36,559 nt of DNA from the NCBI GenBank assembly GCA_009780915.1, contig WQZD01000027.1, forward strand, positions 1 through 36,559, read 5' to 3'. The position numbers and the translations under genes were made by a program. The DNA comes from Propionibacteriaceae bacterium. Its GTDB lineage: Bacteria; Actinomycetota; Actinomycetes; Propionibacteriales; Propionibacteriaceae. The first letter of the stretch is position 1. Each line of letters begins with the position of its first letter. Under the pieces are notes generated by a model, which was not told where the DNA came from, made no database searches, and saw only the letters and a program-made list of their open reading frames with translations. Below are positions 27,762 to 36,187 of the stretch, piece by piece.

Positions 27762-28750
27762 GCCGCTCGTCCGCCGGCATCTTCGCCGATGACCATGACG
27801 GGTTCGGGCGCCCGCCGAAGCGCACACGCCCACGTACCAAGGACCGTCCCGACTACAGCGCCCTGCCCGAGGGACGGGTCCTCACGATCGACCGGGGGCG
27901 GTACCGCTGCCTGGTGGGCGACATCGATGTGACGGCGGCCAAGGCCAGGGCCTTGGGACGCAAGTCCGTGATCGTGGGCGATGTCGTCCGACTCGACGGG
28001 GACGTGTCCGGGGCGAGCGGCACCTTGGCGCGCATCGCCGAGGTGGAGCCCCGCAGCACGGTCCTGCGTCGCACCGCGGACGACGACGACCCCTTCGAGC
28101 GCCCCATCGTCGCCAATGCCGACCAGCTCGTGATCGTCACCGCCCTCGCCGATCCGGAGCCGAGGATGGGGATGATCGACCGCATCCTCGTGGCCGGGTA
28201 CGACGCGGGGTTGGAGCCGATCCTCTGCCTGACGAAAGCCGACTTGGCGTCGCCGACGGACCTCATCGAGGCCTATGAACCGCTCGGCGTGCCATGCTTC
28301 ATCCTCCAACCCACGGCGTCCGTCGCCCCCTTGCTCGAGTGCCTGACCGGACACGTGTCGGTGTTCATCGGCCATTCGGGGGTGGGCAAGTCCACCCTGG
28401 TCAATGCCCTGATCCCGTCGGCGGACAGGCGTATCGGCAAGGTCAACGACGTCACCGGCAAGGGACGGCACACCTCCACGTCCGCCGTTGCCCTGCCCCT
28501 GCCTGGACGGGTCGGGTGGGTCATCGACACCCCTGGCGTCCGGTCCTTCGGGCTGAAGCATGTCGACCCCGACCACGTGATCGCCGCGTTCACGGACCTG
28601 GAGGATATCGCCCAGGACTGCCCCCGAGGGTGCACCCATCTGGCGCGGGAGTCCGAGTGCGCCTTGGACGAGGCGGTCGCGGACGGCCGGTTGTCGCCTG
28701 CGCGACTGGCCTCGTTCCGCAGGATGGATGTCAGCCGGACCGACTGGTGA
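27758..28750 (+). CDS. rsgA: Small ribosomal subunit biogenesis GTPase RsgA
   Basis: 330 residues. Checks late 30S maturation. The GTPase motifs are circularly permuted, the family hallmark: TKADL (G4) comes first, then GHSGVGKSTLVNAL (G1) and DTPGVRSFG (G3). An OB-fold precedes them and a zinc site follows (CPRGCTHLARESEC). ATG at 27758 overlaps the aroA stop; a frame extension six codons upstream is less likely. Confidence 0.95.
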   Translation: MSRSSAGIFADDHDGFGRPPKRTRPRTKDRPDYSALPEGRVLTIDRGRYRCLVGDIDVTAAKARALGRKSVIVGDVVRLDGDVSGASGTLARIAEVEPRSTVLRRTADDDDPFERPIVANADQLVIVTALADPEPRMGMIDRILVAGYDAGLEPILCLTKADLASPTDLIEAYEPLGVPCFILQPTASVAPLLECLTGHVSVFIGHSGVGKSTLVNALIPSADRRIGKVNDVTGKGRHTSTSAVALPLPGRVGWVIDTPGVRSFGLKHVDPDHVIAAFTDLEDIAQDCPRGCTHLARESECALDEAVADGRLSPARLASFRRMDVSRTDW

Positions 28751-28800
28751 TCCACGCATCACACCCATGGATGGGCGACGTGCCGCGATTCCAGCGTGGC

Positions 28801-28814
28801 GTGAGCGCGCTCAC
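28801..28814. promoter_or_regulatory. Perfect 14-bp palindrome before hisN
   Basis: GTGAGCGCGCTCAC is fully self-complementary and ends 16 bases before the hisN ATG, immediately upstream of a TAACCT -10-like hexamer (28819-28824). Its position fits a repressor or activator site. In addition, ACTGGTGA at the rsgA stop (28743-28750) is complementary to TCACCAGT (28811-28818). Confidence 0.45.
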
Positions 28815-28830
28815 CAGTTAACCTGGTGGC

Positions 28831-29661
28831 ATGGCTGACAATCTGACTGACGATCTTCGACTCGCACACATGCTCGCCGACGCCGCGGACTCCATCACCA
28901 TGGATCGATTCCGCGCTCGCGACTTGGACGTGTCGCTCAAGGCTGACCACACTGTCGTGTCCGACGCCGACAAGGCGGTCGAGGAAGCGGTACGGCGGAT
29001 CCTGAGCACGGCGCGTCCGCGCGACGCCTTCCATGGCGAGGAGATGGGCGACTCCGGATGGGGCCCTCGGCGCTGGGTGGTCGACCCGATCGACGGCACG
29101 GCCAACTATGTGCGTGGGGTGCCGGTGTGGGCGACTCTGATCGCCTTGATGGTCGACAACGTCCCTGTGGTGTCCGTGGTGAGCGCTCCCGCCCTGACTC
29201 GGCGGTGGTGGGCGCACGTCGGAGGCGGGGCTTTCACCGGCAAGAGCCTGTTGAACGGCAAGCCGATCACGGTCTCGTCCGTGCAGTGGATCTCGGACGC
29301 CTTCCTGTCGTACTCCTCCTTGGACGGGTGGGTCCAATCGGGCCGGGGCCGACAGTTCGGCGACCTGCTGCGCTCCGCCAAGCGCACCCGGGCCTTCGGC
29401 GACTTCTGGTCGTACATGATGGTCGCCGAGGGCGCCGTGGACATCGCGTGCGAACCCGACCTGGCGTTGCACGACATGGCCGCGCTGGTGCCCATCGTGA
29501 CAGAGGCCGGCGGCAAGTTCACCTCCATCGACGGGGATCAGACCCTCGACGGACCCGGCGCCCTCGTCACCAACTCGCTGCTGCACGGCGAAGTGCTCGA
29601 CATGCTGTGCGTCGACGATGACACGGAGGACTCGCTCGTCATTCCGCGACGGGCCATCTGA
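28831..29661 (+). CDS. hisN: Histidinol-phosphatase, inositol-monophosphatase family
   Basis: 276 residues. Likely dephosphorylates L-histidinol phosphate in histidine synthesis; the fold is shared with inositol monophosphatases, so substrate choice is inferred from actinobacterial relatives. Metal-binding motifs: HGEEMGDSGW (Glu), WVVDPIDGTANYVRG (Asp-Pro-x-Asp-Gly) and CEPDLALHDMAALVPI (C-terminal Asp). No Shine-Dalgarno sequence precedes ATG, and a -10-like TAACCT ends six bases before it, so a leaderless message is plausible. Confidence 0.88.
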   Translation: MADNLTDDLRLAHMLADAADSITMDRFRARDLDVSLKADHTVVSDADKAVEEAVRRILSTARPRDAFHGEEMGDSGWGPRRWVVDPIDGTANYVRGVPVWATLIALMVDNVPVVSVVSAPALTRRWWAHVGGGAFTGKSLLNGKPITVSSVQWISDAFLSYSSLDGWVQSGRGRQFGDLLRSAKRTRAFGDFWSYMMVAEGAVDIACEPDLALHDMAALVPIVTEAGGKFTSIDGDQTLDGPGALVTNSLLHGEVLDMLCVDDDTEDSLVIPRRAI

Positions 29662-29671
29662 GCGACCTGGT

Positions 29672-29735
29672 CCTCATCCGTTCACTTCGACCACGCGGCC
29701 ACCTCATCCGCGCCCACTCCGACGACGCGGCCACC
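29672..29735. repeat. Degenerate tandem duplication after hisN
   Basis: The unit beginning CCTCATCCG at 29672 is repeated at 29702 (period about 30, with a two-base indel). The best-conserved part is CGACCACGCGGCCACC (29688-29703) versus CGACGACGCGGCCACC (29720-29735), one mismatch in 16. Noncoding. Confidence 0.55.
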
Positions 29736-29754
29736 CCAGGCCATTCGGGCCTGG
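29736..29754. terminator. Convergent terminator hairpin hisN/serA
   Basis: CCAGGCC (29736-29742), loop ATTCG, GGCCTGG (29748-29754): a perfect 7-bp stem touching the serA stop codon, between the convergent ends of hisN and serA. There is no T-tract. Confidence 0.55.
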
Positions 29755-30960
29755 TCAGGCCGTGGGCCACGCGACGGCGGACACCCGGATGGTCTCCGGC
29801 AGGGCCTGCAGTTCCTCGAGGAGTTCCGGCTGGACGACCGACCCCAGGTCGGTGACCACGTACCCCACGGACCCGCGGGTGGACAGTTGCTGGGCCTCGA
29901 CGTTCACATTGTGCGTGCCGAAGATGGTGTTGACCTTCGCCAGCACGCCGGGCACGTTCGCGTGGAGGTGGACGATGCGCCCCGCCCCCGAGGGCGCCAT
30001 CTGCACCTGGGGCAGGTTCACCGACATGGTCGTCGTCCCGTACCCGACATAGTCGGCGAGCTTCCCGGCCACGAAATGCCCGATGTCCTTCTGAGCCTCT
30101 TGGGTCGATCCGCCCACATGCGGCGTGAGGATGACGTTGTCGATTCCCTGGAGCTGCGAGGTGAACGGGTCTCCTGAGTTCGCCGGCTCGCTCGGGAAGA
30201 CGTCGATGGCGGCCCCGGAGACGTGACCCGACAGCAAGGCTTCGCGCAGCGCGTCGTGGTCCACCACGAACCCTCGGCACAGGTTGAGGAGGAAAGCCCG
30301 TGGCTTCATGGCGGCGATCTGGTCGCGGCCGAAGAAGCCCTTGTTCTGCGCGCGACCGTCCACGTGCAACGTGACGACGTCAGAGATGGCCAGCAAGTCC
30401 TCCAAGGTGTTGCACCGATGGGCGTTGCCCAGGGCGAGTTTGTCCGCGATGTCGTAGAAGACGACCCTCATCCCCAGCGACTCCGCCAACACCGACAATT
30501 GGGCGCCGATGTTGCCGTAGCCCACGATGCCCAACGTCCGTCCGCGTACCTCGTGAGACCCGGCGGCCGTCTTCACCCACACGCCGTTCTGCATGTTGCG
30601 GTTGTGATCCGTCATGTGACGGGCGAGGGAGATGATCTCGGCGATGACGAGTTCCACCACGGACCGGGTGTTGGAGTACGGGGCGTTGAAGACGGCCAGT
30701 CCCGCTTCCGCGGCCGCGGACAGGTCGATCTGGTTCGTGCCGATGCAGAAGGCGCCCACGCCCTTCAGCCACGGACAGGCCTGGACGACGGCGGAGGTGA
30801 CGTAAGTCGCCGATCTGATCCCCAACAGATCGACTCCTTGGAGCGCGTCGATCAGCTCCGATTCACTCAGAGCGCCCGATCGGGTCTCGACGTCGATGCC
30901 GCGATCCTTCATGACCGTGACGGCGGATTCGTGGATGTTCTCAAGTAGGAGGGCTTTCAT
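29755..30960 (-). CDS. serA: D-3-phosphoglycerate dehydrogenase
   Basis: 401 residues. First step of serine synthesis: oxidises 3-phosphoglycerate with NAD. NAD-binding GIVGYGNIGAQLSVLAESLG; catalytic Arg in NLCRGFVVD, Glu in AIDVFPSEP, His in ILTPHVGGST. A single C-terminal ACT domain (about 325-401) implies serine feedback inhibition. This is the E. coli-like short form, not the longer form with an extra intervening domain typical of mycobacteria. ATG at 30960 has a GGTGGG directly before it and a CAGAAT -10-like hexamer six bases upstream (30972-30967), so it may be leaderless. A 10-bp palindrome GACCATGGTC lies at 30995-31004. Confidence 0.93.
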   Translation of the reverse strand: MKALLLENIHESAVTVMKDRGIDVETRSGALSESELIDALQGVDLLGIRSATYVTSAVVQACPWLKGVGAFCIGTNQIDLSAAAEAGLAVFNAPYSNTRSVVELVIAEIISLARHMTDHNRNMQNGVWVKTAAGSHEVRGRTLGIVGYGNIGAQLSVLAESLGMRVVFYDIADKLALGNAHRCNTLEDLLAISDVVTLHVDGRAQNKGFFGRDQIAAMKPRAFLLNLCRGFVVDHDALREALLSGHVSGAAIDVFPSEPANSGDPFTSQLQGIDNVILTPHVGGSTQEAQKDIGHFVAGKLADYVGYGTTTMSVNLPQVQMAPSGAGRIVHLHANVPGVLAKVNTIFGTHNVNVEAQQLSTRGSVGYVVTDLGSVVQPELLEELQALPETIRVSAVAWPTA

Positions 30961-31006
30961 CCCACCATTCTGCCACGGGGTCTTGGCCGATCCTGACCAT
31001 GGTCCG

Positions 31007-31789
31007 TCATACGGTCCGTCGACGGATGGTCGACGCGAGCAACTGGCGGGTGTACTCCTCACGCGGATCCCCCATGACCGTCGAGGTGGGTCCCCACTCG
31101 ACCACCCGGCCCTGGTTCAGCACGAGCACGTGGTCGCACGTGTGCCGTACGACGGACAAGTCGTGGGTCACCATGATCAGGGTCAGACCCATGGAGTCCA
31201 CCAGTGAGTTGAGCAGGTTCAGCACCTGGGCGCGCACGTCGACGTCCATCGCGGACACGGGCTCGTCGGCGAGGAGGATCCGCGGATGGGGGGCCAAGGC
31301 ACGGGCGAGGGCGATACGTTGGCGCTGGCCACCGGACAATTCATGGGGGTACAGGTCGCCGCAGTCCGGGGGCAGCCCCACCGCCCGCAGGACCTCGGCG
31401 ACGCGAGCCGCATGGTCCGTGGGCATGTCGGGCCGGTTCCGCACGAGCGGGGACCGCAGGGGCTCGGACACGATGGACGAGATCTTCATCCGGGGGTTCA
31501 ACGACGAGCGTGGGTCCTGGAAGACCATCTGGACGGAGCTTCTCAGCTCGGCCATGACGTCGGCGCTCTTCAGGTCCAGATCCCGTCCGAACAAACGGAC
31601 CTGCCCCGAGGTCGGGGACGCGAGCCCCGCGAGGATCTTCAGCAGGGTCGTCTTCCCCGATCCGGATTGGCCGACGATCCCCCATTTCTGGTGCTCCTCG
31701 ACGCTCAAGGACACGTCGTCGAGGGCGCGGACTCTACGACGGCGGCCGCCGTAGGTCATGGACACGTGGGTCATCTCGAAAGCCGTCAT
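31007..31789 (-). CDS. Peptide/nickel-type ABC transporter ATPase (OppF/DppF-like)
   Basis: 260 residues. Walker A GQSGSGKT (about 38-45), Q-loop VFQDPRSSLNPRM, signature LSGGQRQR, Walker B ILLADEPVSAMD, H-loop VTHDLSVV. The QDPRSSLNPRM segment is typical of OppF/DppF. ATG at 31789 lies two bases after the stop of the other ATPase; GTG at 31795 is an alternative overlapping that stop. Last gene of the importer operon. Energises uptake from the cytosolic side. Confidence 0.92.
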   Translation of the reverse strand: MTAFEMTHVSMTYGGRRRRVRALDDVSLSVEEHQKWGIVGQSGSGKTTLLKILAGLASPTSGQVRLFGRDLDLKSADVMAELRSSVQMVFQDPRSSLNPRMKISSIVSEPLRSPLVRNRPDMPTDHAARVAEVLRAVGLPPDCGDLYPHELSGGQRQRIALARALAPHPRILLADEPVSAMDVDVRAQVLNLLNSLVDSMGLTLIMVTHDLSVVRHTCDHVLVLNQGRVVEWGPTSTVMGDPREEYTRQLLASTIRRRTV

Positions 31790-31791
31790 CG

Positions 31792-32679
31792 TCACCGGTC
31801 CTGGCGGGTCGGGGCGGGGGTGTCGCACTGCTCGGAGGCGGCCTGGACCAGATCGGAGGTCGAGGAGAAGTCGTCGATGACCGGCAGGCGCTGACCGGGT
31901 CCAACCGCGTCGATACGGGCTGTGGCCACCAGCCCCTGGGTGTACGGGTGGCGCGGTCGGTCCAGGACCTCGTCGACGCCGCCCGTCTCCACGATCCGGC
32001 CTCCATGGATCACGGCGACGTCGTCGCACATCGACGACACCACGTCGAGATCGTGGGAGATGAACAGACACGCCGCGTCGACACGGTCGAGTTCCTCGAC
32101 GAGCAGGGCCAGCACGGTGGCTTGGACCATCGCGTCGAGGGCGGTCGTCGGTTCGTCGCAGATCACCAGGGAGGGGTTGTTCATCACGGCCATGGCGATG
32201 ACCACGCGTTGGCGTTGGCCTCCCGACAGTTCATGGGGGTACGCGTCCGCGATCTGCGAGACCGGATCGAGACCCACGCGGGTGAAGATCTCGTCCACTT
32301 TGGCTCTCGCCTGGGCGGCGGAGCATCGGGTGTGCAGACGCCGGACCTCGCTGGCCTGGCGCCCCACTTTCATCGTCGGGTCCAAGGCGGTCATGGGTTC
32401 CTGGAAGACCATGGTGAGGTCCTGCCCACGCAAGCGTGAGAACGCCGCGTCGGGCAATCGGGTCAGGTCCCGGCCCTGGAAGCGGACCGTCCCCGTCAGG
32501 TGGGCGTTGTCAGGAAGCAGACCCATGACGGCGGATGCGAGGACGGTCTTGCCCGACCCCGATGCGCCGACCAGTCCGAGACGCTGTCCGGCGTCCACCA
32601 GGAGGCTCACATGGTCGAGAGCGGGTCGGTGGTGGCGTCCGAAGTCGACGCTGAGGTCGTCGATGGCGAGCAGAGTCAT
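31792..32679 (-). CDS. Peptide/nickel-type ABC transporter ATPase (OppD/DppD-like)
   Basis: 295 residues. Walker A GASGSGKT, Q-loop VFQEPMTALDP, signature LSGGQRQR, Walker B LVICDEPTTALDA, H-loop ISHDLDVV. The QEPMTALDP segment is typical of OppD/DppD. After the core, the usual oligopeptide C-terminal extension is present only in part (RHPYTQGLVATARID) and lacks the Cys-rich CRFxxRC-like motif; the tail DFSSTSDLVQAASEQCDTPAP is divergent. ATG has AAGGAGGT four bases upstream and overlaps the permease stop (ATGA). Confidence 0.92.
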   Translation of the reverse strand: MTLLAIDDLSVDFGRHHRPALDHVSLLVDAGQRLGLVGASGSGKTVLASAVMGLLPDNAHLTGTVRFQGRDLTRLPDAAFSRLRGQDLTMVFQEPMTALDPTMKVGRQASEVRRLHTRCSAAQARAKVDEIFTRVGLDPVSQIADAYPHELSGGQRQRVVIAMAVMNNPSLVICDEPTTALDAMVQATVLALLVEELDRVDAACLFISHDLDVVSSMCDDVAVIHGGRIVETGGVDEVLDRPRHPYTQGLVATARIDAVGPGQRLPVIDDFSSTSDLVQAASEQCDTPAPTRQDR

Positions 32680-33482
32680 CGCACCTCCTTCAGGCGTGGG
32701 TCGAGGTAGTCCCGCAACCCGTCGCCGAGCATGTTGAATCCCAGGACGGCGACGGCGATGGCTATCCCAGGGATGACAGCCTGTGTCGGGGCGATGAAGA
32801 TGTTGGCGTCTTTGAGCATCCTGCCCCAGGTCGGCGTCGTCGGCGGGGCGGACAGGCCCAGATAGGACAGGCCGGCCTCGGCGAGGATGGCCATGGAGAA
32901 GGACGCCGCGGCTTGGACGCCCAGCAAGGGGGCGATGTTGGGCAGGACATGGCGGACGGCGATCACCGGCGTCGGGGTTCCGCTGACCTGGGCGGCGAGG
33001 ATGTAGTCCTGGTTCATGATCGTCAAGGTGGCGGCTCGTGTCATACGGACGAAGATGGGGATGGTGGACACGCCGATCGCGATGGTCGCCGTGCCGACGG
33101 AGGCGCCGGTGGCGGCCGCCAGCAGGATGGCCAGGAGCAGGGCCGGCAGGGCGAAGAGGATGTCCATCCCCCGTGCCACGACCTCCCCGACGAAGCGGTG
33201 GCCCATGCCCACGAAGATGCCGAGGGGAACACCGACGATCGCCGCGATGGCGACGGCGAGGACGCCGACCACCAGGGTGGTCTGGGCGCCGACCAGCAGA
33301 CGGGACAAGGTGTCCATACCCTGCATGTCGGTGCCCAGGAGGTGGGTCCAGGACAAGGGCGCGTACTTGTGACCGGGATCGACTCGACGAGGGTTGTAGG
33401 GGGTCCACACCAGGGAGACGAGGGCGGCGAGGACGACCAGCCCTGAGCACACCAGGCCGACGATCACAGTGAGTCTCTTCAT
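32676..33482 (-). CDS. ABC transporter permease, DppC/OppC-like
   Basis: 268 residues, about six membrane helices. The N-terminal HLLGTDMQGMDTLSRLLVGAQTTL is the conserved start of DppC/OppC permeases. The ATPase-contact loop is DYILAAQVSGTPTPVIAVRHVLPN (the EAA region), and the protein ends GDGLRDYLDPRLKEVR, also typical. ATG overlaps the dppB-like stop by ATGA. Confidence 0.93.
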   Translation of the reverse strand: MKRLTVIVGLVCSGLVVLAALVSLVWTPYNPRRVDPGHKYAPLSWTHLLGTDMQGMDTLSRLLVGAQTTLVVGVLAVAIAAIVGVPLGIFVGMGHRFVGEVVARGMDILFALPALLLAILLAAATGASVGTATIAIGVSTIPIFVRMTRAATLTIMNQDYILAAQVSGTPTPVIAVRHVLPNIAPLLGVQAAASFSMAILAEAGLSYLGLSAPPTTPTWGRMLKDANIFIAPTQAVIPGIAIAVAVLGFNMLGDGLRDYLDPRLKEVR

Positions 33483-34438
33483 CCACGTCCCCCTCTCGCC
33501 AGGCGGGGGTCGATGGCCATGTACACCATGTCGATGACGAAATTCAGCAGAAGGACGGCGAACACCAGAAGCATGACGACGTCCTGGACGACCACCAGAT
33601 CACGGGCCTGGACTGCTTGGATGAGCATGGTCCCCAGTCCCGGCAGGACGAAGACCTGTTCGACGAGGATCGCGCCCACCAGCAGGGAGGCGATCTGGAC
33701 TCCGACGACTGTCACCAGAGAGGTGGCCATGTTACGCGTCCCATGGCGCACCAACCCTCGCCAGCGCGTCCATCCCACGGCTCGGGCCGTTCGGTAATAG
33801 TCCTCCGTCAGGACGTCGATGAACCCCGCGCGCACGTAGCGAGCCAGGAAACACGCCTGGACCACCACGATGGAGGCGACGGGCAGCACGAGGTGCGACG
33901 CCCATCGGGACACGGAGGTCCCCAGCGTGACGTACCCGTTGGCGGGGAACCAGCCGAGGTTCACGGCGAAGATGATCGTCGCCACCGTGCCGACGAAGAA
34001 CACGGGAATGGCCAGACCGATGTGGCTGAGCGCGTTCACCACCGCACCGGGCCACCGGCGTCGAAACATGGCCGCGACCAGGCCCAGGGGCCACGCGACC
34101 AGGAGGGACAGCGGGACGGAGAACCCCACCAGCCAGCCCGTGACGGCCAGTCGTGGCGCCATCTGGGAGACCACCGAGGCCCCGGTGATGTAGGAGGACC
34201 CGAAGTCGCCGTGCAGCATGCCGACGAGCCACTGCCCGTACCGGACCGCCAGGGGCTGGTCCAGCCCCCACCGTTCACGCAGCGCCGCGACGGCGTCCGC
34301 GGTGGCGCCCATGCCCAACGTGGTCTGAGCCACGTCCCCAGGAAGTGCCTGCACAATGAGAAAGATCACTATTGATGCCACGACGACTGTGCCGATGAAG
34401 ATGGCCAGACGCCGTGCGGCAGCCCTGAGGAGGGGCAT
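33479..34438 (-). CDS. ABC transporter permease, DppB/OppB-like
   Basis: 319 residues, about six membrane helices. Conserved DppB features: LPGDVAQ, the LRERWGLDQPLAVRYGQWL periplasmic stretch, HGDFGSSY, the EAA-region EDYYRTARAVGWTRWRGLVRHGTRN and VFVLPGLGTMLIQAVQARDLVVVQ. It begins three bases after the binding-protein stop, so the operon is tightly packed. Confidence 0.93.
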   Translation of the reverse strand: MPLLRAAARRLAIFIGTVVVASIVIFLIVQALPGDVAQTTLGMGATADAVAALRERWGLDQPLAVRYGQWLVGMLHGDFGSSYITGASVVSQMAPRLAVTGWLVGFSVPLSLLVAWPLGLVAAMFRRRWPGAVVNALSHIGLAIPVFFVGTVATIIFAVNLGWFPANGYVTLGTSVSRWASHLVLPVASIVVVQACFLARYVRAGFIDVLTEDYYRTARAVGWTRWRGLVRHGTRNMATSLVTVVGVQIASLLVGAILVEQVFVLPGLGTMLIQAVQARDLVVVQDVVMLLVFAVLLLNFVIDMVYMAIDPRLARGGRG

Positions 34439-34441
34439 CGG

Positions 34442-35935
34442 CTAGTCCCTCGCTGCGATGGTCGTCACATCGAAGCTCAGGGAGGTGGCGTTGGCGCCGA
34501 TTCCAGAGATCCCGGCGCGGGCCACGACCAGGTTGGGGAAGACGAACAGCCAGTCGGCCGCCGCGTCCTGGGAGAGCATCTGGGCCGCCTTCTCCATGTC
34601 CGTGATGAAATCTGCGGCCGACGCCTCGTCGGCCTGAGTGATCAGGGCCTGGAACTGCGGGTTGTCGTAGTGCCAGTAGTAATCCGGGTTGGCGAAGTTC
34701 ACGATGTCACGGGCTTCGACGTGGTCCACGATGGTCATGTCGTAGTCGCCGCCCAGGAAGACTTCCGGCAGCCAGCGAGAGGAGAAGTCCAACTCCTCGA
34801 CGGTGACGGTGATCCCCACATCGGCGAGTTGGCTCGCGATGAAGGTCGCCGCCGGCGGGGCGTACGGTGTGATCGGCACCCTCAGCGACAACGTCAGGTT
34901 CGACACGCCAGCCTCGGCCAGCAATTGCTTGGCCTTCTGAGGGTCGTATGGGTAATTGCCGGACAAGTCCTGGTAATAGGGGTCCGTGGGCACCACCATG
35001 GACCCGATCACCTGTCCCTGGCCGGCCCAGACGGTGTCCAGGAGGGCCTGGCGGTCGATGGCGTAGTTGATGGCCTGGCGGACCAGGAGGTTCTGCATGA
35101 CTGGCCGGGCATGGTTGAAACCGAGGACGACTTCGCCGTTGGTCGTGCCCTTGATGACGGTGTACTTCGAGGTGTCGGCGAACCGGGGCAGCGAGTCCGG
35201 GGAGATCATCTCGCCCATGATGTCCAGGTCGCCGGACAGCATGGCGGACACCATGGAGTTGGGGTCGGGGATATATCGGAAGACCACCTGGTCGAATCGG
35301 CCGGGCGTCCCCCAGTAAGCGGGATTCTTCTTCAGGGTGATACGGTCGCCCTTCACCCAGGAGTCGTACATGTACGGACCCGAGCCCATCGGCGCGGTGG
35401 CCATGTCGGTCTCGGCCGGGTCGACGATGATCCCGGGGGTCGAGGTCATGGAGTAGAGCCAGAAATTGCTGGGCCGGCTCAGGAGGACCTGCACCGTATG
35501 GTCTGACTGGGCCTGGACATCCTGGACGACGGACATCTGCGACTGGAGTGTCGCACTGGCGGCGTCACGCATACGGTTGATGCTCGACACGACCGCGGCG
35601 GCGTCCACCGGGGCGCCGGAGGCGAACTTGGCCCGGGGGTCGAGATGGAAAGTGTAGGTCAAGCCGTCCGACGACACGTCGTAGCTCGTCGCCAAGAGGG
35701 GCCTGATCGCCCCTGTGGAGTCCATCTTGAGGAGGGTCTCGTACACGTTGTAGAGCAGGAGTTGGGGTATGGACGCCGCGTCCGACGTGGTCAGATCCAA
35801 CGTCGCGGGTTCCAGGGTGAGCCCAACCGTCAGCGTCTTGGCCGAGGCGGGTGAAGGAGATTGGGCAGCGCATCCCGTGAGAAGGGCCACAACCGCGACT
35901 GCGGCGACGATGCCCTTCAGATGAGGAACTCTCAT
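34442..35935 (-). CDS. Substrate-binding lipoprotein of the oligopeptide/dipeptide type
   Basis: 497 residues, SBP_bac_5 family. Signal peptide with lipobox LLTGC (Cys22), giving a lipid-anchored receptor on the outer face of the membrane. TLTVGLTLEPATLDL and GSGPYMYDSWVKGDRITLKKNPAYWG are the conserved family segments. Substrate could be peptides, nickel chelates or another solute; it cannot be told from motifs. AAAGG lies nine bases before ATG. A -10-like TAGAAT is at 35971-35966. First gene of the importer operon. Confidence 0.92.
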   Translation of the reverse strand: MRVPHLKGIVAAVAVVALLTGCAAQSPSPASAKTLTVGLTLEPATLDLTTSDAASIPQLLLYNVYETLLKMDSTGAIRPLLATSYDVSSDGLTYTFHLDPRAKFASGAPVDAAAVVSSINRMRDAASATLQSQMSVVQDVQAQSDHTVQVLLSRPSNFWLYSMTSTPGIIVDPAETDMATAPMGSGPYMYDSWVKGDRITLKKNPAYWGTPGRFDQVVFRYIPDPNSMVSAMLSGDLDIMGEMISPDSLPRFADTSKYTVIKGTTNGEVVLGFNHARPVMQNLLVRQAINYAIDRQALLDTVWAGQGQVIGSMVVPTDPYYQDLSGNYPYDPQKAKQLLAEAGVSNLTLSLRVPITPYAPPAATFIASQLADVGITVTVEELDFSSRWLPEVFLGGDYDMTIVDHVEARDIVNFANPDYYWHYDNPQFQALITQADEASAADFITDMEKAAQMLSQDAAADWLFVFPNLVVARAGISGIGANATSLSFDVTTIAARD

Positions 35936-36018
35936 GACTGATACCTTTCGATGTCCAGACGAAATATTCTACAGCCAAAGCTTTCATGCCCCCCTGGTTC
36001 GACTCGTGAAGCGGCGAT

Positions 36019-36048
36019 TTGGGGAATGGGGGCTCTATCCCGTAGAAT
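36019..36048 (+). promoter_or_regulatory. Promoter of the initiator tRNA
   Basis: TTGGGG (36019-36024), an 18-base spacer, TAGAAT (36043-36048). Initiation near 36055 would leave a very short 5' leader before the tRNA at 36060. Confidence 0.55.
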
Positions 36049-36059
36049 TATCAGGCCGA

Positions 36060-36133
36060 CGCGGGGTGGAGCAGCTCGGTAGCTCGCTGGGCTCATAACC
36101 CAGAGGTCATAGGTTCAAATCCTATCCCCGCTA
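36060..36133 (+). tRNA. Initiator tRNA-fMet (anticodon CAT)
   Basis: The acceptor pairs GCGGGG (36061-36066) with CCCCGC, while C1 faces U72, the unpaired 1-72 position that marks initiators. The anticodon stem CTGGG/CCCAG carries the three G-C pairs needed for P-site entry, and the loop CTCATAA holds CAT. CCA is not encoded (CGA follows the discriminator A). Confidence 0.95.
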
Positions 36134-36139
36134 CGAGAG

Positions 36140-36179
36140 AAGGGCTTCTGACAAGCAGATATGCTAGTCAGAAGCCCTT
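36140..36179. terminator. Strong terminator hairpin after tRNA-fMet
   Basis: AAGGGCTTCTGAC (36140-36152) pairs perfectly with GTCAGAAGCCCTT (36167-36179). An inner AGCA/TGCT stem closes a GATA loop. It is followed by a T-rich stretch on the plus strand, and it lies eight bases from the stop of the convergent gene, so it can serve both strands. Confidence 0.85.
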
Positions 36180-36187
36180 TGTCATTT

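Noticed and set aside
36131-36136. Lack of encoded CCA on the initiator tRNA as a pseudogene mark
   Set aside because: CCA can be added after transcription, and all initiator features are intact.
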